From positions 1 to 56,474 of the forward strand of contig NZ_MLYR01000026.1 in assembly GCF_001866655.1 (NCBI RefSeq): 56,474 nt of DNA. Reading direction: 5' to 3'. The notes beneath the pieces were generated by a model. It was not told the origin of the DNA and did not search any database. It saw nothing but the letters and a program-made list of their open reading frames with translations. The stretch's first letter is position 1, and the number at the start of each line of letters is the position of its first letter. Positions 45,416-55,333 of this stretch are shown piece after piece. This DNA comes from Bacillus sp. MUM 116 (GTDB lineage: Bacteria > Bacillota > Bacilli > Bacillales > Cytobacillaceae). A program made the position numbers and the translations under genes.

Positions 45416-46924
45416 TCAAGAACCAGATTCCTTTTTTAACACCATTCGTTCTTTCCCCATTGTAAAAATGAGCAGAAATGCCAATCCGGCCGGAACCAAA
45501 GCCCATGTAAAGGTGTGAACAATAGAACTTGAGAGGGCCTCAGTGATTTTTTCTAAAATTTGCGGAGGAATATGACTTCTTGCCTGTTCTTGCAGCAGCG
45601 CACGTGAATCACCAAATCCGCCTTTTGGCATTGGTCCCATTCCTGCAAAAGCGTCTTCTAGATTTCCTTTAAAACTATTACGTTGAATCGTACCAAATAT
45701 CGTAATTCCGATAGTCATCCCTAAAGAGCGGATAAAGTTGCTTGTGGAGGTTGCAGACCCTCGTTGTTGCATTCCAAAGGGGTGAATGGCCGCCATGCTT
45801 AACACAGAGAAAGAAAACCCTACCCCAAATCCAATGATAATCATATAAAGAGTTAATATCCATCTGCTTGTATCAACGGTTAAGGTGCTTAACAATAAAA
45901 TACCTGCAATTAAAATCACACCGGATAAAAACATGATGTTTCGGTAACTTAACTTCGTGGTTAAGAAACCGCCAGCCTGTGCCGTTACGACCGACCCCAG
46001 CATCATTGGCAAAAGAATTAACCCAGAATTCGTGGCACTTCCGCCATATACCCCTTGGACAAAAATCGGTATATAAACCGTTGCTGCCATAAAGGCCGCT
46101 CCATAAAATAAACCAACCAATGTACTTCCTGCAAACAGCCGCTCACGGAACATCGTAAATGAAATAATCGGATCCTTTGCCTTTGTCTCGACAATTAAAA
46201 AAATCAAAAATAACACAGCAAAACTAGCAAATAAACTTAAAATTGTACTTGAATTCCAATCATATTTCTGTCCCCCTAGCTCAAGCGCAAACATCAAGCA
46301 GACAACGGCGCCAATCAACGTGACTGCACCCCACCAATCAATCGACTGTCTTTGATGAATAGGCGATTCCTTATAAAAAACAAGAACAAAAATAAATGAA
46401 AGAATCCCAAGCGGCAAATTAATATAAAAAATCCAATGCCAGCTGATATGGTCAGTAATGTATGCCCCTAACAGCGGTCCAAAAATACTCGAGAGACCGA
46501 AAACTGCTCCAAATAATCCGCCCATTTTCCCGCGCCGTTCAGGCGGAAACAAGTCAAACATAATCGTAAACGCAATCGGTACAAGCGCCCCGCCGCCAAT
46601 TCCTTGAATGGCACGGTAAATACTTAATTGCGTAATCGATTCGGCTGTCCCACATAAAATCGAACCGGCCATAAACAAAATCAATCCCATGATAAAAAAC
46701 CTTTTCCTGCCGTACATATCCGACAACTTCCCGAAAATCGGCATCCCGCTCATTTCCGCAACCATATAGGCCGATACGACCCACACAAAATTCTCGAGCC
46801 CGCCAAGGTCTCCCACAATGGTCGGCATCGCTGTTACGACAATCGTGTTATCCATGGAGGCCATTAATATTCCCAGCAACAAACCGGCAACCACAAATCC
46901 TAATTTACTTTCCTTCGTTGACAT
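45416..46924 (-). CDS. DHA2/EmrB-QacA family MFS drug transporter
   Basis: About 502 residues with about 14 membrane segments. It carries the motif-A loop GKLSDMYGRKRFF and the motif-C-like LDxTIV counterpart ASMDNTIVVTAMP. The family exports drugs or lipophilic compounds by proton antiport. The ATG at 46924 has AAGGAG six bases upstream; a GTG directly before it is less likely. It follows the bactofilin pair by 11 bases and is probably in the same transcript. Confidence 0.9.
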   Translation of the reverse strand: MSTKESKLGFVVAGLLLGILMASMDNTIVVTAMPTIVGDLGGLENFVWVVSAYMVAEMSGMPIFGKLSDMYGRKRFFIMGLILFMAGSILCGTAESITQLSIYRAIQGIGGGALVPIAFTIMFDLFPPERRGKMGGLFGAVFGLSSIFGPLLGAYITDHISWHWIFYINLPLGILSFIFVLVFYKESPIHQRQSIDWWGAVTLIGAVVCLMFALELGGQKYDWNSSTILSLFASFAVLFLIFLIVETKAKDPIISFTMFRERLFAGSTLVGLFYGAAFMAATVYIPIFVQGVYGGSATNSGLILLPMMLGSVVTAQAGGFLTTKLSYRNIMFLSGVILIAGILLLSTLTVDTSRWILTLYMIIIGFGVGFSFSVLSMAAIHPFGMQQRGSATSTSNFIRSLGMTIGITIFGTIQRNSFKGNLEDAFAGMGPMPKGGFGDSRALLQEQARSHIPPQILEKITEALSSSIVHTFTWALVPAGLAFLLIFTMGKERMVLKKESGS

Positions 46925-46935
46925 CACATTCTCCT

Positions 46936-47640
46936 TTAGATCTTTTCCGACATTTTTACCGTTGCATTTGGATCCTGTGTAAAGTCATCCTTATACTCTA
47001 CCAATCCAATTGTACAGCCAGGCCCAATCTTAACCTTATTTCCCCTTACCGTATCGGCTTTGGTATTTTCCAAATAAATCTCATCGCCCTCAATTACTTT
47101 AGCGAAAAGAGTTCCTTCCTCACCGACAAATGGCAGCAGCGAATTTCTTTTTCTTTTGATGGTGATTTTTCCACCTCCTATTTCCTCGGCACGGCTTTCC
47201 CCGAATCGCAAAGAAATTTTAATCTTATCCGCATTTAATAAGCCCTTGATTTCAAATCCGCCGCTTGAATCAAACGTTTCATATTCGACATCACCTTCAA
47301 CTGCTAGGCTGCCTTTAATATTCGCTGTATCGCCATTTAAACCTTCTTTTATATCCAATGTTCCAAGGATTTTAATTTTTTTCATAAGGGCTTTGCCGCC
47401 AACTTCCATCGTGCCCATTACCAATAACTCTTCTAGCTCTGCATTCCCTTTTATCTCTGCTTCGCCGAGCACCTTCATCGAGACTGTTTTAAGGCTTTCC
47501 GCCACCTCAGTGGTTCCATATACGTTAAAAACAGAAGCTTCAACATCCTCAACAATCGTGCCCTCGCCGCGGACACTGATTTTATCATAGTGGCCGCCGG
47601 GATAGCTCCCAGAGCCGTTAATAATAAGATTACTTTTCAT
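46936..47640 (-). CDS. bactofilin-like polymer-forming protein (YhbF/BacF type)
   Basis: 234 residues made of short repeating beta-helix rungs (for example LGEAEIKGNAELEELLVMGTMEVGG), as in bactofilin/DUF583 proteins. It lacks a signal peptide or membrane segment. It is a paralogue of the upstream gene, with aligned ends (GDEIYLENTKADTVRGN, GLVEYKDDFTQDPNA). In B. subtilis the equivalent pair, behind the DUF4004 gene yhbD, has been linked to motility. It is expected to polymerise in the cytoplasm or at the membrane. Confidence 0.83.
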   Translation of the reverse strand: MKSNLIINGSGSYPGGHYDKISVRGEGTIVEDVEASVFNVYGTTEVAESLKTVSMKVLGEAEIKGNAELEELLVMGTMEVGGKALMKKIKILGTLDIKEGLNGDTANIKGSLAVEGDVEYETFDSSGGFEIKGLLNADKIKISLRFGESRAEEIGGGKITIKRKRNSLLPFVGEEGTLFAKVIEGDEIYLENTKADTVRGNKVKIGPGCTIGLVEYKDDFTQDPNATVKMSEKI

Positions 47641-47658
47641 TTCTGTTATTCCCCCTAA

Positions 47659-48381
47659 TTATACTTTTTTGTTTTCGCCCACTACAGCACTAGGGTCGAT
47701 GGATAGTTCATCTCGATATTCGACAAAGCTAATTTCGCAATTTTGGCCAATTGTGATATGATTTCCCCTGACCACTTCTGCCTTCGTATTTTCCAGATGG
47801 ATGGTATCTCCCTCAATCACTTCCACCTTTAATTGGGTTTGAAAAAGGGATTTGAAAAGGCCAAACCAAGAAGGTTTATATTTCACGATAATGGATTGAC
47901 CTCCTATTTCCTTCGCCTTGCATTCTCCAAAAATCTTAATATCCACTTCATCGGCATTTAACAGGCCGCCAATCATAAACAGGGATTCAGCTTTAAATGT
48001 TTCTGCTTCACAATCTCCCTCCACTGTCAGCTTCCCTTTTATTTTTATTTCTTCTGCTTTCACACTGCCGCCAATTGAAGCTTTTCCGGAAACCTTTAAT
48101 TTTTCAACCAAAAGGTTTTGTTCAATTTTTGCCGTTCCATCAACGGAAAACTCCTGTGCCTTAATCGTTCCATTTATTTTGGCGCTCCCATTGATTTTTG
48201 CGGTATCGGCGCTGATACTGCCTTTCACTGTCCCAGTCCCATTGCATTCAAATCCAATGCATTCCACATCACTGTTTACCGTTCCTTTTCCATTCAGCGT
48301 AACCTGATGGAATTGTCCGCCATTGGATGCTCCAAAGCCATTTATAACCAGGTCTCCCCTTTTTTTCGTCTCCATTCCCAT
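47659..48381 (-). CDS. bactofilin-like polymer-forming protein (YhbE/BacE type)
   Basis: 240 residues of repeating beta-helix rungs (INGSAKINGTIKAQEFSVDG, VSGKASIGGSVKAEEIKIKG) framed by DLVINGFGASNGG and IHLENTKAEVVRGN. It is paralogous to the following gene, 18 bases away, and lies six bases after the DUF4004 regulator. The pair probably co-polymerises. Confidence 0.83.
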   Translation of the reverse strand: MGMETKKRGDLVINGFGASNGGQFHQVTLNGKGTVNSDVECIGFECNGTGTVKGSISADTAKINGSAKINGTIKAQEFSVDGTAKIEQNLLVEKLKVSGKASIGGSVKAEEIKIKGKLTVEGDCEAETFKAESLFMIGGLLNADEVDIKIFGECKAKEIGGQSIIVKYKPSWFGLFKSLFQTQLKVEVIEGDTIHLENTKAEVVRGNHITIGQNCEISFVEYRDELSIDPSAVVGENKKV

Positions 48382-48387
48382 TCTCCT

Positions 48388-49011
48388 TTATAGTAATTTC
48401 GATTTCATTTCTTCCATACAGGCCATTAGTGACAACTGAGCAACGATTTTCATTCCCTTTTCAAAATAAAAGGATTCTGTATTGATTAATAAAACACAGG
48501 TGGATACACCCAGCTTTCTTGTAATCACTAATTCAGCACTCTTTTGCTTAATCATTGATGCCTGATCCTTTAAGACTTGAAGGACCATTTTTCCTTCCTC
48601 CAGATTAATCTCGCCGGACTGTAGCAATTTATCTAATACAAACACTTCAAGCATTCTAGAAAAATTGAAGTTTAAGCTGCCTTTCTCATTCTCTAAGTAG
48701 AAGTTTATGACTGTTTCCGAAACAATGTTACGTTTTATTAATTCTTCTTTTGTTAAATTTAAGTCCGTAATATTAGGAGAAAACATATCCGCGAGCTCAT
48801 CTAGCGACAGATTCTCTTTCATCGTTTGAATTTTATTGATCCTGTCGAGAATCTTTTCTTTTGGGAAAAAAGTTTCCTGTCCGGTAAACGTGGATTTCCG
48901 GATGAACCAGTCCTCTGGAATTAGGTCCTTCCGTTTCCACCGATACAACTGCCCATAAGAGATTCCTGCTAATTCCAACAAATCTTTTTTCGATATTAAC
49001 TCCTCATTCAT
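48388..49011 (-). CDS. DUF4004 / MerR-like regulator (YhbD type)
   Basis: 207 residues starting MNEELISKKDLLELAGISYG. The N-terminal MerR-like winged helix (LLELAGISYGQLYRWKRKDLIP) is followed by a mostly helical DUF4004 part with a C-terminal ACMEEMKSKLL. ATG 49011 is chosen for AAGGGG eight bases upstream; a frame to 49083 would include the promoter. It heads the operon with the two bactofilin genes. A dyad within the promoter spacer suggests MerR-style autoregulation. Confidence 0.83.
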   Translation of the reverse strand: MNEELISKKDLLELAGISYGQLYRWKRKDLIPEDWFIRKSTFTGQETFFPKEKILDRINKIQTMKENLSLDELADMFSPNITDLNLTKEELIKRNIVSETVINFYLENEKGSLNFNFSRMLEVFVLDKLLQSGEINLEEGKMVLQVLKDQASMIKQKSAELVITRKLGVSTCVLLINTESFYFEKGMKIVAQLSLMACMEEMKSKLL

Positions 49012-49034
49012 CGTTATGACCCCTTTCATATTCA

Positions 49035-49063
49035 CAATGTAACATAACACTGTTACGTTGTAA
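49035..49063 (-). promoter_or_regulatory. promoter with operator dyad of the DUF4004-bactofilin operon
   Basis: Minus-strand TTTACA and TACATT are spaced 17 bp. The perfect dyad GTAACA-N6-TGTTAC (49039-49056) fills the spacer, the arrangement at which MerR-type proteins act. Confidence 0.55.
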
Positions 49064-49083
49064 ATAGGCTTAGATGCATACAA

Positions 49084-49113
49084 AAAAACCTTTCCAGTGA
49101 AATGGAAAGGTTT
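49084..49113 (-). terminator. rex terminator
   Basis: AAACCTTTCCA pairs with TGGAAAGGTTT, followed by T residues on the minus strand. Confidence 0.85.
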
Positions 49114-49124
49114 ATCTTTAAAAT

Positions 49125-49778
49125 TTATTCTGCTATATCCGCTGTCGGGTAATGCTTTAAAAAATAAACAAGTGACTGAAGTTCTACCGCAAGGTCAATG
49201 TGATGAATCCGTATCGTGGACGGAACATTTAACCGCGCAGGTGTGAAATTTAAGATTCCTTTTACCTCAGACTGCACAAGCCGGTCCGTAATAATCTGTG
49301 CGACTGGAGCAGGTATGGTTAGAATGGCGACCTGAATATCTTCTTCAGCTAAATACTTCTCTAAATCGTCCATATGATGGACCGGTACGTCACCAATGGT
49401 TGTGCCCATTTTATTCGGATCCACATCAAAAGCACACGTAATTTTCGTATTATTATTTTTTAAAAAATTATAGTTTAAAAATGCAGTACCAAGATTACCA
49501 ACACCGATTAAGGCAACCTTCGTCAGTTCATCCTGGTCCAATGTCTTTCTAAAAAAGGTTAACAGATAATTAACATTGTAGCCATAGCCTTTTTTCCCAA
49601 GGGCGCCAAAATAGGAAAAATCCCTGCGGATTGTTGCTGAATCCACTTTTACCGCTTCACTTAACTCTGCCGAGGAAACCCTTTGTTTCCCTGAAGCATA
49701 TAGGTTTTGGATAAATCGATAATATAAGGGTAGACGTTTTGCTGTTGCTTGTGGAATTTTCATTGTTTCATTCGACAT
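49125..49778 (-). CDS. rex: redox-sensing transcriptional repressor Rex
   Basis: 217 residues. An N-terminal winged helix ([26 protein letters not shown]) is followed by a Rossmann NAD(H)-binding domain ([16 protein letters not shown]). Rex senses NADH/NAD+ and represses fermentative and respiratory genes when NAD+ is high. The ATG at 49778 has AAGGA close upstream; an earlier in-frame start adds seven unrelated residues. It follows moaC in the same direction, an order seen in B. subtilis. Confidence 0.95.
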   Translation of the reverse strand: MSNETMKIPQATAKRLPLYYRFIQNLYASGKQRVSSAELSEAVKVDSATIRRDFSYFGALGKKGYGYNVNYLLTFFRKTLDQDELTKVALIGVGNLGTAFLNYNFLKNNNTKITCAFDVDPNKMGTTIGDVPVHHMDDLEKYLAEEDIQVAILTIPAPVAQIITDRLVQSEVKGILNFTPARLNVPSTIRIHHIDLAVELQSLVYFLKHYPTADIAE

Positions 49779-49811
49779 ATTCCTTCTGCACCCCCGCATA
49801 AATGGTTTCTT

Positions 49812-50306
49812 TTATAATACTTCGGTTCGTTTAAAATCACCGTTTTTACCACCGGTTTTTTCAACTAAATAGGTCGGTCCAATCACCATGCCCTTATCGA
49901 TTGCTTTACACATATCATAGACGGTCAGTGCACAAGCAGAAGCGGCTGTTAGCGCTTCCATTTCAACACCCGTATTTCCTTTTGTTTTAACGGATACGGC
50001 AATACCTAATTTATACAATTCTTGCTGTTCAGGTTCCCAGGAAAAAGAAATATTAACCCCTGTTAATGGAATCGGATGACACATCGGAATAATGTCCCAT
50101 GTCTTTTTGGCCGCCATGACACCGGCAACCTGTGCTACTGCAAGGACGTCTCCTTTTTTCATCTCATTGTGGGTAATTTTCTCAAATATTTCTTTACTGA
50201 CGGTAATACTGGAATGAGCTAATGCGGTGCGGGCAGTCTCTGGTTTATCACTTACGTCCACCATTTTTGCTCTGCCTTCTTCATTAAAATGAGTAAATTC
50301 TGCCAT
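49812..50306 (-). CDS. moaC: cyclic pyranopterin monophosphate synthase
   Basis: 164 residues that convert the MoaA product to cyclic pyranopterin monophosphate in molybdenum cofactor synthesis. Motifs: [56 protein letters not shown] 50306 is preceded by AGGAGG ten bases away; a frame to 50393 has no site. No other molybdenum cofactor genes lie in the window. Confidence 0.95.
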   Translation of the reverse strand: MAEFTHFNEEGRAKMVDVSDKPETARTALAHSSITVSKEIFEKITHNEMKKGDVLAVAQVAGVMAAKKTWDIIPMCHPIPLTGVNISFSWEPEQQELYKLGIAVSVKTKGNTGVEMEALTAASACALTVYDMCKAIDKGMVIGPTYLVEKTGGKNGDFKRTEVL

Positions 50307-50496
50307 TGAAAAAATTCCTCCTATCAAATCATACACTATTTTTCCGTCAATGTGTGTGAAACTTTGAACGAATCCTTTTAAAATTTTTAACATTTTACCG
50401 ACATTTTTGGTCGTTTACAGCGAACATAGCCCGCACTTTATTGCCGACACTCTGGGAATACGGTACACTATCTCTATGTAATAGAGGTGAAAAACA

Positions 50497-52428
50497 ATGA
50501 TTTTATTGCAAGTGAATCAATTAGCAAAATACTATGGTGCTGACCTTATTTTATCGAATATAAAATTAGAATTACAAACGCGGGACCGGGTCGCTTTAGT
50601 GGGGCGAAACGGAGCAGGAAAGTCGACGTTGTTAAAAATTATCGCTGGACAATTGTCCCATGATGGCGGAGAAATTATCAAGCCCAAAGAAGTGACAATT
50701 GGTTATTTAGCGCAAAATACGGGACTTGAGTCTAATTTATCCATTTGGGAAGAGTTGCTGACCGTGTTTGAACCACTACGTGCTATGGAAAAAAATCTGC
50801 GCCAGCTCGAGGAACAAATGGCGGACCCGGCTGCCATCGCTGACACGAATAAATATGAGCGGATTCTAAAAGAATATGACCAGCTTCAAGTGAAATTTAA
50901 GGAACAGGGAGGATATCAGTATGAGGCAGATATCCGCTCTGTCTTACACGGATTAAACTTTCCCGATCACTCCTTAATGATTGCATCTTTAAGCGGAGGA
51001 CAAAAAACCCGTTTGGCCTTAGGTAAATTGCTGTTAACCAAACCGGATATTTTAATTTTGGACGAACCTACCAACCATTTGGATATCGATACCCTCTCAT
51101 GGCTGGAGCAATATCTGCAAAGCTACGATGGAGCGATTTTGATTGTATCCCATGACCGCTATTTCTTAGACAAGGTCGTGACACAGGTCTATGAGGTTTC
51201 CCGAAAGCAAATCCAAAGATATATGGGCAATTATAGTGCTTACCTTGACCAAAAAGCAGCGAATTATGAACGCGACATGAAGCTTTATGAAAAGCAGCAG
51301 CAAGAAATCTCCAATTTACAGGATTTTATCCAGAAGAATTTAGCCCGTGCTTCAACCACGAAACGAGCTCAGAGCCGCCGAAAAAAGCTTGAGAAAATGG
51401 AAATTCTCGACCGGCCGTTAGGAGATGAAAAATCAGCTTCCTTCTCGTTTGAAATCGAAAAGCAAAGTGGGAATGATGTGTTAACGGTCGATTCACTTGC
51501 TATCGGGTATGATGAAGAAAAAATTTCAGCAGGAATCTCTTTCCGTGTCTTTCGGGGCGAGAGCATTGCCCTTGTCGGCCCAAACGGGATTGGAAAATCG
51601 ACACTTTTAAAAACGATTATTAAGAAATTACCTGCTTTAGCCGGAAATATCCTTTACGGGACAAATCTAGCGATTGGTTATTATGATCAGGAGCAGGCAG
51701 AATTGACCTCTAATAAGCGGGTTTTAAATGAACTGTGGGATGAATATCCGCTGAAAAGTGAAAAGGAAATCCGTACCGTATTAGGTAATTTTCTCTTTTC
51801 CGGTGATGATGTTTTAAAAATTGTCTCTACTTTAAGCGGCGGCGAGAAGGCACGGCTGGCTCTTGCCAAACTGATGCTGGAAAAGGCCAATCTATTAATA
51901 TTGGACGAGCCTACCAACCACCTGGATTTGGATAGCAAGGAAGTTCTTGAGAATGCATTAATCGATTATCCGGGAACCATATTATTTGTTTCCCATGACA
52001 GATATTTTATTAACCGAATTGCCACTAAGGTGGTCGAACTAAGCCGGGATGGCAGCAATGAATACCTTGGGGATTATGATTATTTTTTAGAAAAAAAACT
52101 GGAGCAGGAAGAGATTGCGGCACTAGAGGCTGCTGCTTCGGCTGCCGCTGCCGCAAAAAAGGCCGGACAGGAGGATGCTTCCGAGAAGAGCTCTTATCAA
52201 CAGGATAAAGAAAGTAAAAAGCTCGAGCGGCAGCGCAAACGAAAGTTAGAAGAAATTGAAATGAAAATTGAAGGTCTTGAGGAGCAAATTCAAGGTTACG
52301 AGGAGCAATTATGTGACCCTGAGATCTTCCAGGACCACGAAAAGGTGTTAGGAATTACCCAGTTGAATGAAAAAGCGAAACAGGAACTCGAACACTTGAT
52401 GGAAGAGTGGGCGGTGCTTGCCGAATAA
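50497..52428 (+). CDS. ydiF: ABC-F family ATPase (YdiF)
   Basis: A 643-residue soluble protein with two ABC nucleotide-binding domains and no membrane part. Walker A sequences are GRNGAGKST and GPNGIGKST; signatures are LSGGQKTRL and LSGGEKARL; each domain has DEPTNHLDI/L. A linker (about 245-310) and a C-terminal coiled coil (about 560-643, EKSSYQQDKESKKLERQRKR) complete it. ABC-F proteins act on the ribosome in translation or antibiotic protection. GAGGTG lies before the ATG. It is divergent from moaC. Confidence 0.93.
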   Translation: MILLQVNQLAKYYGADLILSNIKLELQTRDRVALVGRNGAGKSTLLKIIAGQLSHDGGEIIKPKEVTIGYLAQNTGLESNLSIWEELLTVFEPLRAMEKNLRQLEEQMADPAAIADTNKYERILKEYDQLQVKFKEQGGYQYEADIRSVLHGLNFPDHSLMIASLSGGQKTRLALGKLLLTKPDILILDEPTNHLDIDTLSWLEQYLQSYDGAILIVSHDRYFLDKVVTQVYEVSRKQIQRYMGNYSAYLDQKAANYERDMKLYEKQQQEISNLQDFIQKNLARASTTKRAQSRRKKLEKMEILDRPLGDEKSASFSFEIEKQSGNDVLTVDSLAIGYDEEKISAGISFRVFRGESIALVGPNGIGKSTLLKTIIKKLPALAGNILYGTNLAIGYYDQEQAELTSNKRVLNELWDEYPLKSEKEIRTVLGNFLFSGDDVLKIVSTLSGGEKARLALAKLMLEKANLLILDEPTNHLDLDSKEVLENALIDYPGTILFVSHDRYFINRIATKVVELSRDGSNEYLGDYDYFLEKKLEQEEIAALEAAASAAAAAKKAGQEDASEKSSYQQDKESKKLERQRKRKLEEIEMKIEGLEEQIQGYEEQLCDPEIFQDHEKVLGITQLNEKAKQELEHLMEEWAVLAE

Positions 52429-52439
52429 GTTTTGTTTGT

Positions 52440-52730
52440 CCTTCATTGAATGGTGGAGGACATTTTTGTTGGTTCTTAAAGTGTTTTGTCTCGCTTAGGC
52501 TTCATGAAGACCATTTTCTTTGCTTTGATGATAAGTGTTGGCCTTCATTGGCTTGAAAAAGGACATTTTTTTCCTCCTCTTAGGAGATTTTGTCCTAAAA
52601 AACTCTTTTTGGGACATTATCTTGCTCCTACTAAGCTTATTTGTCCTTAAAAACTTTTTTTAGAACATTTTCCTGTTCCACCTAAGCAAAATTGTCCTTA
52701 AAGATATTTTCCCGATTTCCCTTAAACATT
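52440..52730. repeat. imperfect tandem hairpin repeats after ydiF
   Basis: At least three units of roughly 50 bases. Each has a block TTGTCCTTAAAAACTTTTTT followed by GGACATT-like sequence (52598-52618, 52649-52673, 52692-52712 region). TGTCC and GGACA pair to form A/T-stemmed hairpins, and the segments between share TCC-CCTAAGC. They may serve as terminators of ydiF; no gene is present. Confidence 0.55.
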
Positions 52731-53112
52731 TATCCACAAAGTTTATAGGTCCTAAAATCATATTCAACATCTATTTACACATTATTCGACAATATCCACA
52801 AACATCAATAACAATTCGACAAAATACATTCTAATGTGAACAACTTTGAACGATTTTTCGACATTCCGAGCTTAAACATGTTAATATGTCCACCTTTTCC
52901 ACAAGTTTATTCACATAATAAACTACAATCACTACACAGTTTTTTTAACTTTTCCACATTACCCACACTAATCCACATACTTATCCACACTATTCACACT
53001 TTACACAGCTTTATCCACTAATTTTGAATTGCTAGAAATGTCGAATAATTATTTATCCACAAAATTTTAGCTTAATTGATTTACACTTTTGAACCTTCTC
53101 CTCTTTTCCACA
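52730..53112 (+). other. DnaA-box cluster
   Basis: Three perfect TTATCCACA boxes (52730-52738, 52981-52989, 53053-53061). At least seven one-mismatch boxes also lie here, for example 52792, 52893, 52907, 52950, 52969, 53011 and 53104. All have the same orientation, within 385 AT-rich bases and no gene. The tsaD (gcp)-ydiF gap of B. subtilis is one of the known stable DnaA-binding regions, so this is probably its conserved counterpart acting on replication initiation control. Confidence 0.85.
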
Positions 53113-53143
53113 AAAAAAAGCTCCTCTGTTAAACAGAAGAGCT
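53112..53143 (-). terminator. terminator of the tsaE-tsaB-rimI-tsaD operon
   Basis: AGCTCTTCTGTT pairs with AACAGAGGAGCT, followed by eight T on the minus strand, overlapping the tsaD stop. Confidence 0.9.
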
Positions 53144-54167
53144 AATCATTATATAAATCAATCTCTAATCCAGGAATCGCATTAAGCGATAGTTCTGCCC
53201 GAACACCTTTTTCAAACATAATACTTCCTGCAGCTGCAATCATGGCTGCATTATCCGTGCATAAAGATATAGGAGGTATAACTAATTCTATCTCGGGATA
53301 ATTAGAGAATACCTTATCCAATGCGCTGCGAAGCCCTTTATTAGCTGCCACCCCGCCGGCTAATAATACCTGTTTCACCTTATATTCAGCGACGGCTCTT
53401 TCCGTCTTTTTCACTAGAACATCTATTACGCTTTCTTGAAAACTGGCTGCTAGGTTTTCTGGTGCAATGGTCTCGCCGCGCTGCTCGGCATTATGCACAG
53501 TGTTAATAACAGCGGATTTTAACCCACTGAAACTAAAATCATAAGATCCTTCCTCTAACCAGGCACGAGGTAAATCAATTGTCGGACTTCCTTCATGTGC
53601 AAGACGGTCGATATGCGGGCCCCCGGGATATGGAAGGTTCAATGTTCTTGCCACCTTGTCATAGGCCTCCCCAGCCGCATCATCTCTTGTCTCACCGATG
53701 ACTTCAAAATGCCCGTGTTCCTTCATGTAAACAAGTTCAGTATGCCCACCGGAAACTACAAGTGCAAGCAATGGAAATTTCATTTCGGTTACTAAGCGGT
53801 TCGCATAAATATGCCCGGCAATATGATGAACCGGTACAAGCGGGAGATTATGAGCAAAGGCAAGGGCTTTTGCTGCATTCACTCCGATTAATAGAGCGCC
53901 TACCAATCCAGGACCTTCTGTAACTGCGATCGCATCCATATCCGATATGGAGAGATTCGCCTGACTTAATGCTTCTTCAAGGACAATCGTCATTTGCTCA
54001 ACATGATGTCTTGAAGCAATTTCAGGGACAACCCCGCCAAACCGTTTATGACTTTCTATTTGCGAGGCAACAACATTTGCGGCAATCTCCTTGCCATTTT
54101 TAATAATGGCCACTGCTGTCTCATCACAGCTTGTTTCTATTCCTAAAATCCACTGGTCTTTTTTCAT
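53142..54167 (-). CDS. tsaD: tRNA N6-adenosine threonylcarbamoyltransferase TsaD
   Basis: 341 residues of the Kae1/YgjD ASKHA fold: [14 protein letters not shown], the metal site [22 protein letters not shown] and [13 protein letters not shown]. It transfers the threonylcarbamoyl group to A37 of ANN-decoding tRNAs with TsaB and TsaE. The ATG at 54167 overlaps the rimI stop (ATGA). Confidence 0.97.
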   Translation of the reverse strand: MKKDQWILGIETSCDETAVAIIKNGKEIAANVVASQIESHKRFGGVVPEIASRHHVEQMTIVLEEALSQANLSISDMDAIAVTEGPGLVGALLIGVNAAKALAFAHNLPLVPVHHIAGHIYANRLVTEMKFPLLALVVSGGHTELVYMKEHGHFEVIGETRDDAAGEAYDKVARTLNLPYPGGPHIDRLAHEGSPTIDLPRAWLEEGSYDFSFSGLKSAVINTVHNAEQRGETIAPENLAASFQESVIDVLVKKTERAVAEYKVKQVLLAGGVAANKGLRSALDKVFSNYPEIELVIPPISLCTDNAAMIAAAGSIMFEKGVRAELSLNAIPGLEIDLYND

Positions 54168-54613
54168 AAATTCACCCACATTACTAAAGCATCTTCCTGA
54201 TTATCAGAATAATAATTTTTTCGGATTCCGCCGTTTTGAAAGCCAAACTTCCGATAGAGAGATTGAGCAATCTGATTGGTCACGCGCACTTCGAGAGTCA
54301 TGCTTTTTGCCCCCATTTCCCTCGCTTCAGCCATCATTTTTTGCAGCAACGCTTCCCCCAGCTTTTTGCCCCGATACTCCGGCAGAATAGCAATATTGGT
54401 TACATGGGCTTCATCAATAACAATCCAAGCACCGCAATAGCCAATAATTTTGTCGTTTTCTTCAAGTACAATATAAACTGCAAATTTATTATTATTAAGT
54501 TCATTATAAAAGGCTTCACGGCTCCATGGAGTTGTAAAGGACGCATGCTCCACTTCTAAAATCTGATCAATATCCTCTTCCCTCATATAGCGAAAAACAT
54601 AAGAATCTACCAT
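54164..54613 (-). CDS. rimI: ribosomal-protein-alanine N-acetyltransferase RimI
   Basis: A 149-residue GNAT acetyltransferase with the acetyl-CoA loop [19 protein letters not shown] and the end motif [13 protein letters not shown]. It acetylates the N-terminus of ribosomal protein S18 or similar targets. It lies six bases after tsaB and overlaps tsaD; this position is conserved in Bacillus (ydiD). Confidence 0.93.
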   Translation of the reverse strand: MVDSYVFRYMREEDIDQILEVEHASFTTPWSREAFYNELNNNKFAVYIVLEENDKIIGYCGAWIVIDEAHVTNIAILPEYRGKKLGEALLQKMMAEAREMGAKSMTLEVRVTNQIAQSLYRKFGFQNGGIRKNYYSDNQEDALVMWVNL

Positions 54614-54619
54614 ATTTCT

Positions 54620-55333
54620 CTAATCCTGTCCTTTTAAAATTTTCCCCTTAGCCTCTAACCACTTGGCTTCCGCCTCAGCTAAGCGAATATAATTCGGAAC
54701 AAATGAATGGACATCTTCTTCAGTTTGATTTTGACCCAATAAGGCCAGCACCGATGGGCGGGGATTATGTTCCGTCAATGCTGCAAATACACCCTTGGAG
54801 CCTAAAATTTCAGCAATTTTCTGTTGGTGGATAGATAGGTCATTTCCAACAAAGAGAATAGGCCTATCCATCTTTGTTAAGTATTGCGCCCAATCTACCA
54901 ACATTATTAATTGATCCTGTTCAACAGTTAGGAGCTCACCATTTTTATATTGGTACAATCCTGTATAGACTTGTCCTCTTCTGGCATCAAACAAAGGGGA
55001 TACATAGCCATCAAAGTAACGGCCGGTTCCAGATGCTAAAATTTCCAAACTTGAAACCCCTACAAGCGGAATTTTCAATGTCCAGGCCAATGTTTTTGCT
55101 ATCGTTACCCCAATTCTCACACCTGTATATGAACCAGGGCCTTTTGCTACTACCACTTTCGTTAAATCAGCAGGTACACGGTCACAATCCCGCATTAACG
55201 TCTGAATAGCAGGCATTACTCGAATGGAGTGATTTTTTTTCAAATTCGTCATATATTCGCCAAGTACCTGATTTTCCTCTATAAGCGCTACACCTAGGGT
55301 ATAATTAGAGGTATCAATTGCTAAAATCGTCAT
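54620..55333 (-). CDS. tsaB: t6A modification dimerisation protein TsaB
   Basis: 237 residues with the ASKHA start ILAIDTSNYTLGVALIE and VAKGPGSYTGVRIGV. It partners TsaD as a scaffold in t6A synthesis. It overlaps tsaE by four bases. Confidence 0.95.
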   Translation of the reverse strand: MTILAIDTSNYTLGVALIEENQVLGEYMTNLKKNHSIRVMPAIQTLMRDCDRVPADLTKVVVAKGPGSYTGVRIGVTIAKTLAWTLKIPLVGVSSLEILASGTGRYFDGYVSPLFDARRGQVYTGLYQYKNGELLTVEQDQLIMLVDWAQYLTKMDRPILFVGNDLSIHQQKIAEILGSKGVFAALTEHNPRPSVLALLGQNQTEEDVHSFVPNYIRLAEAEAKWLEAKGKILKGQD

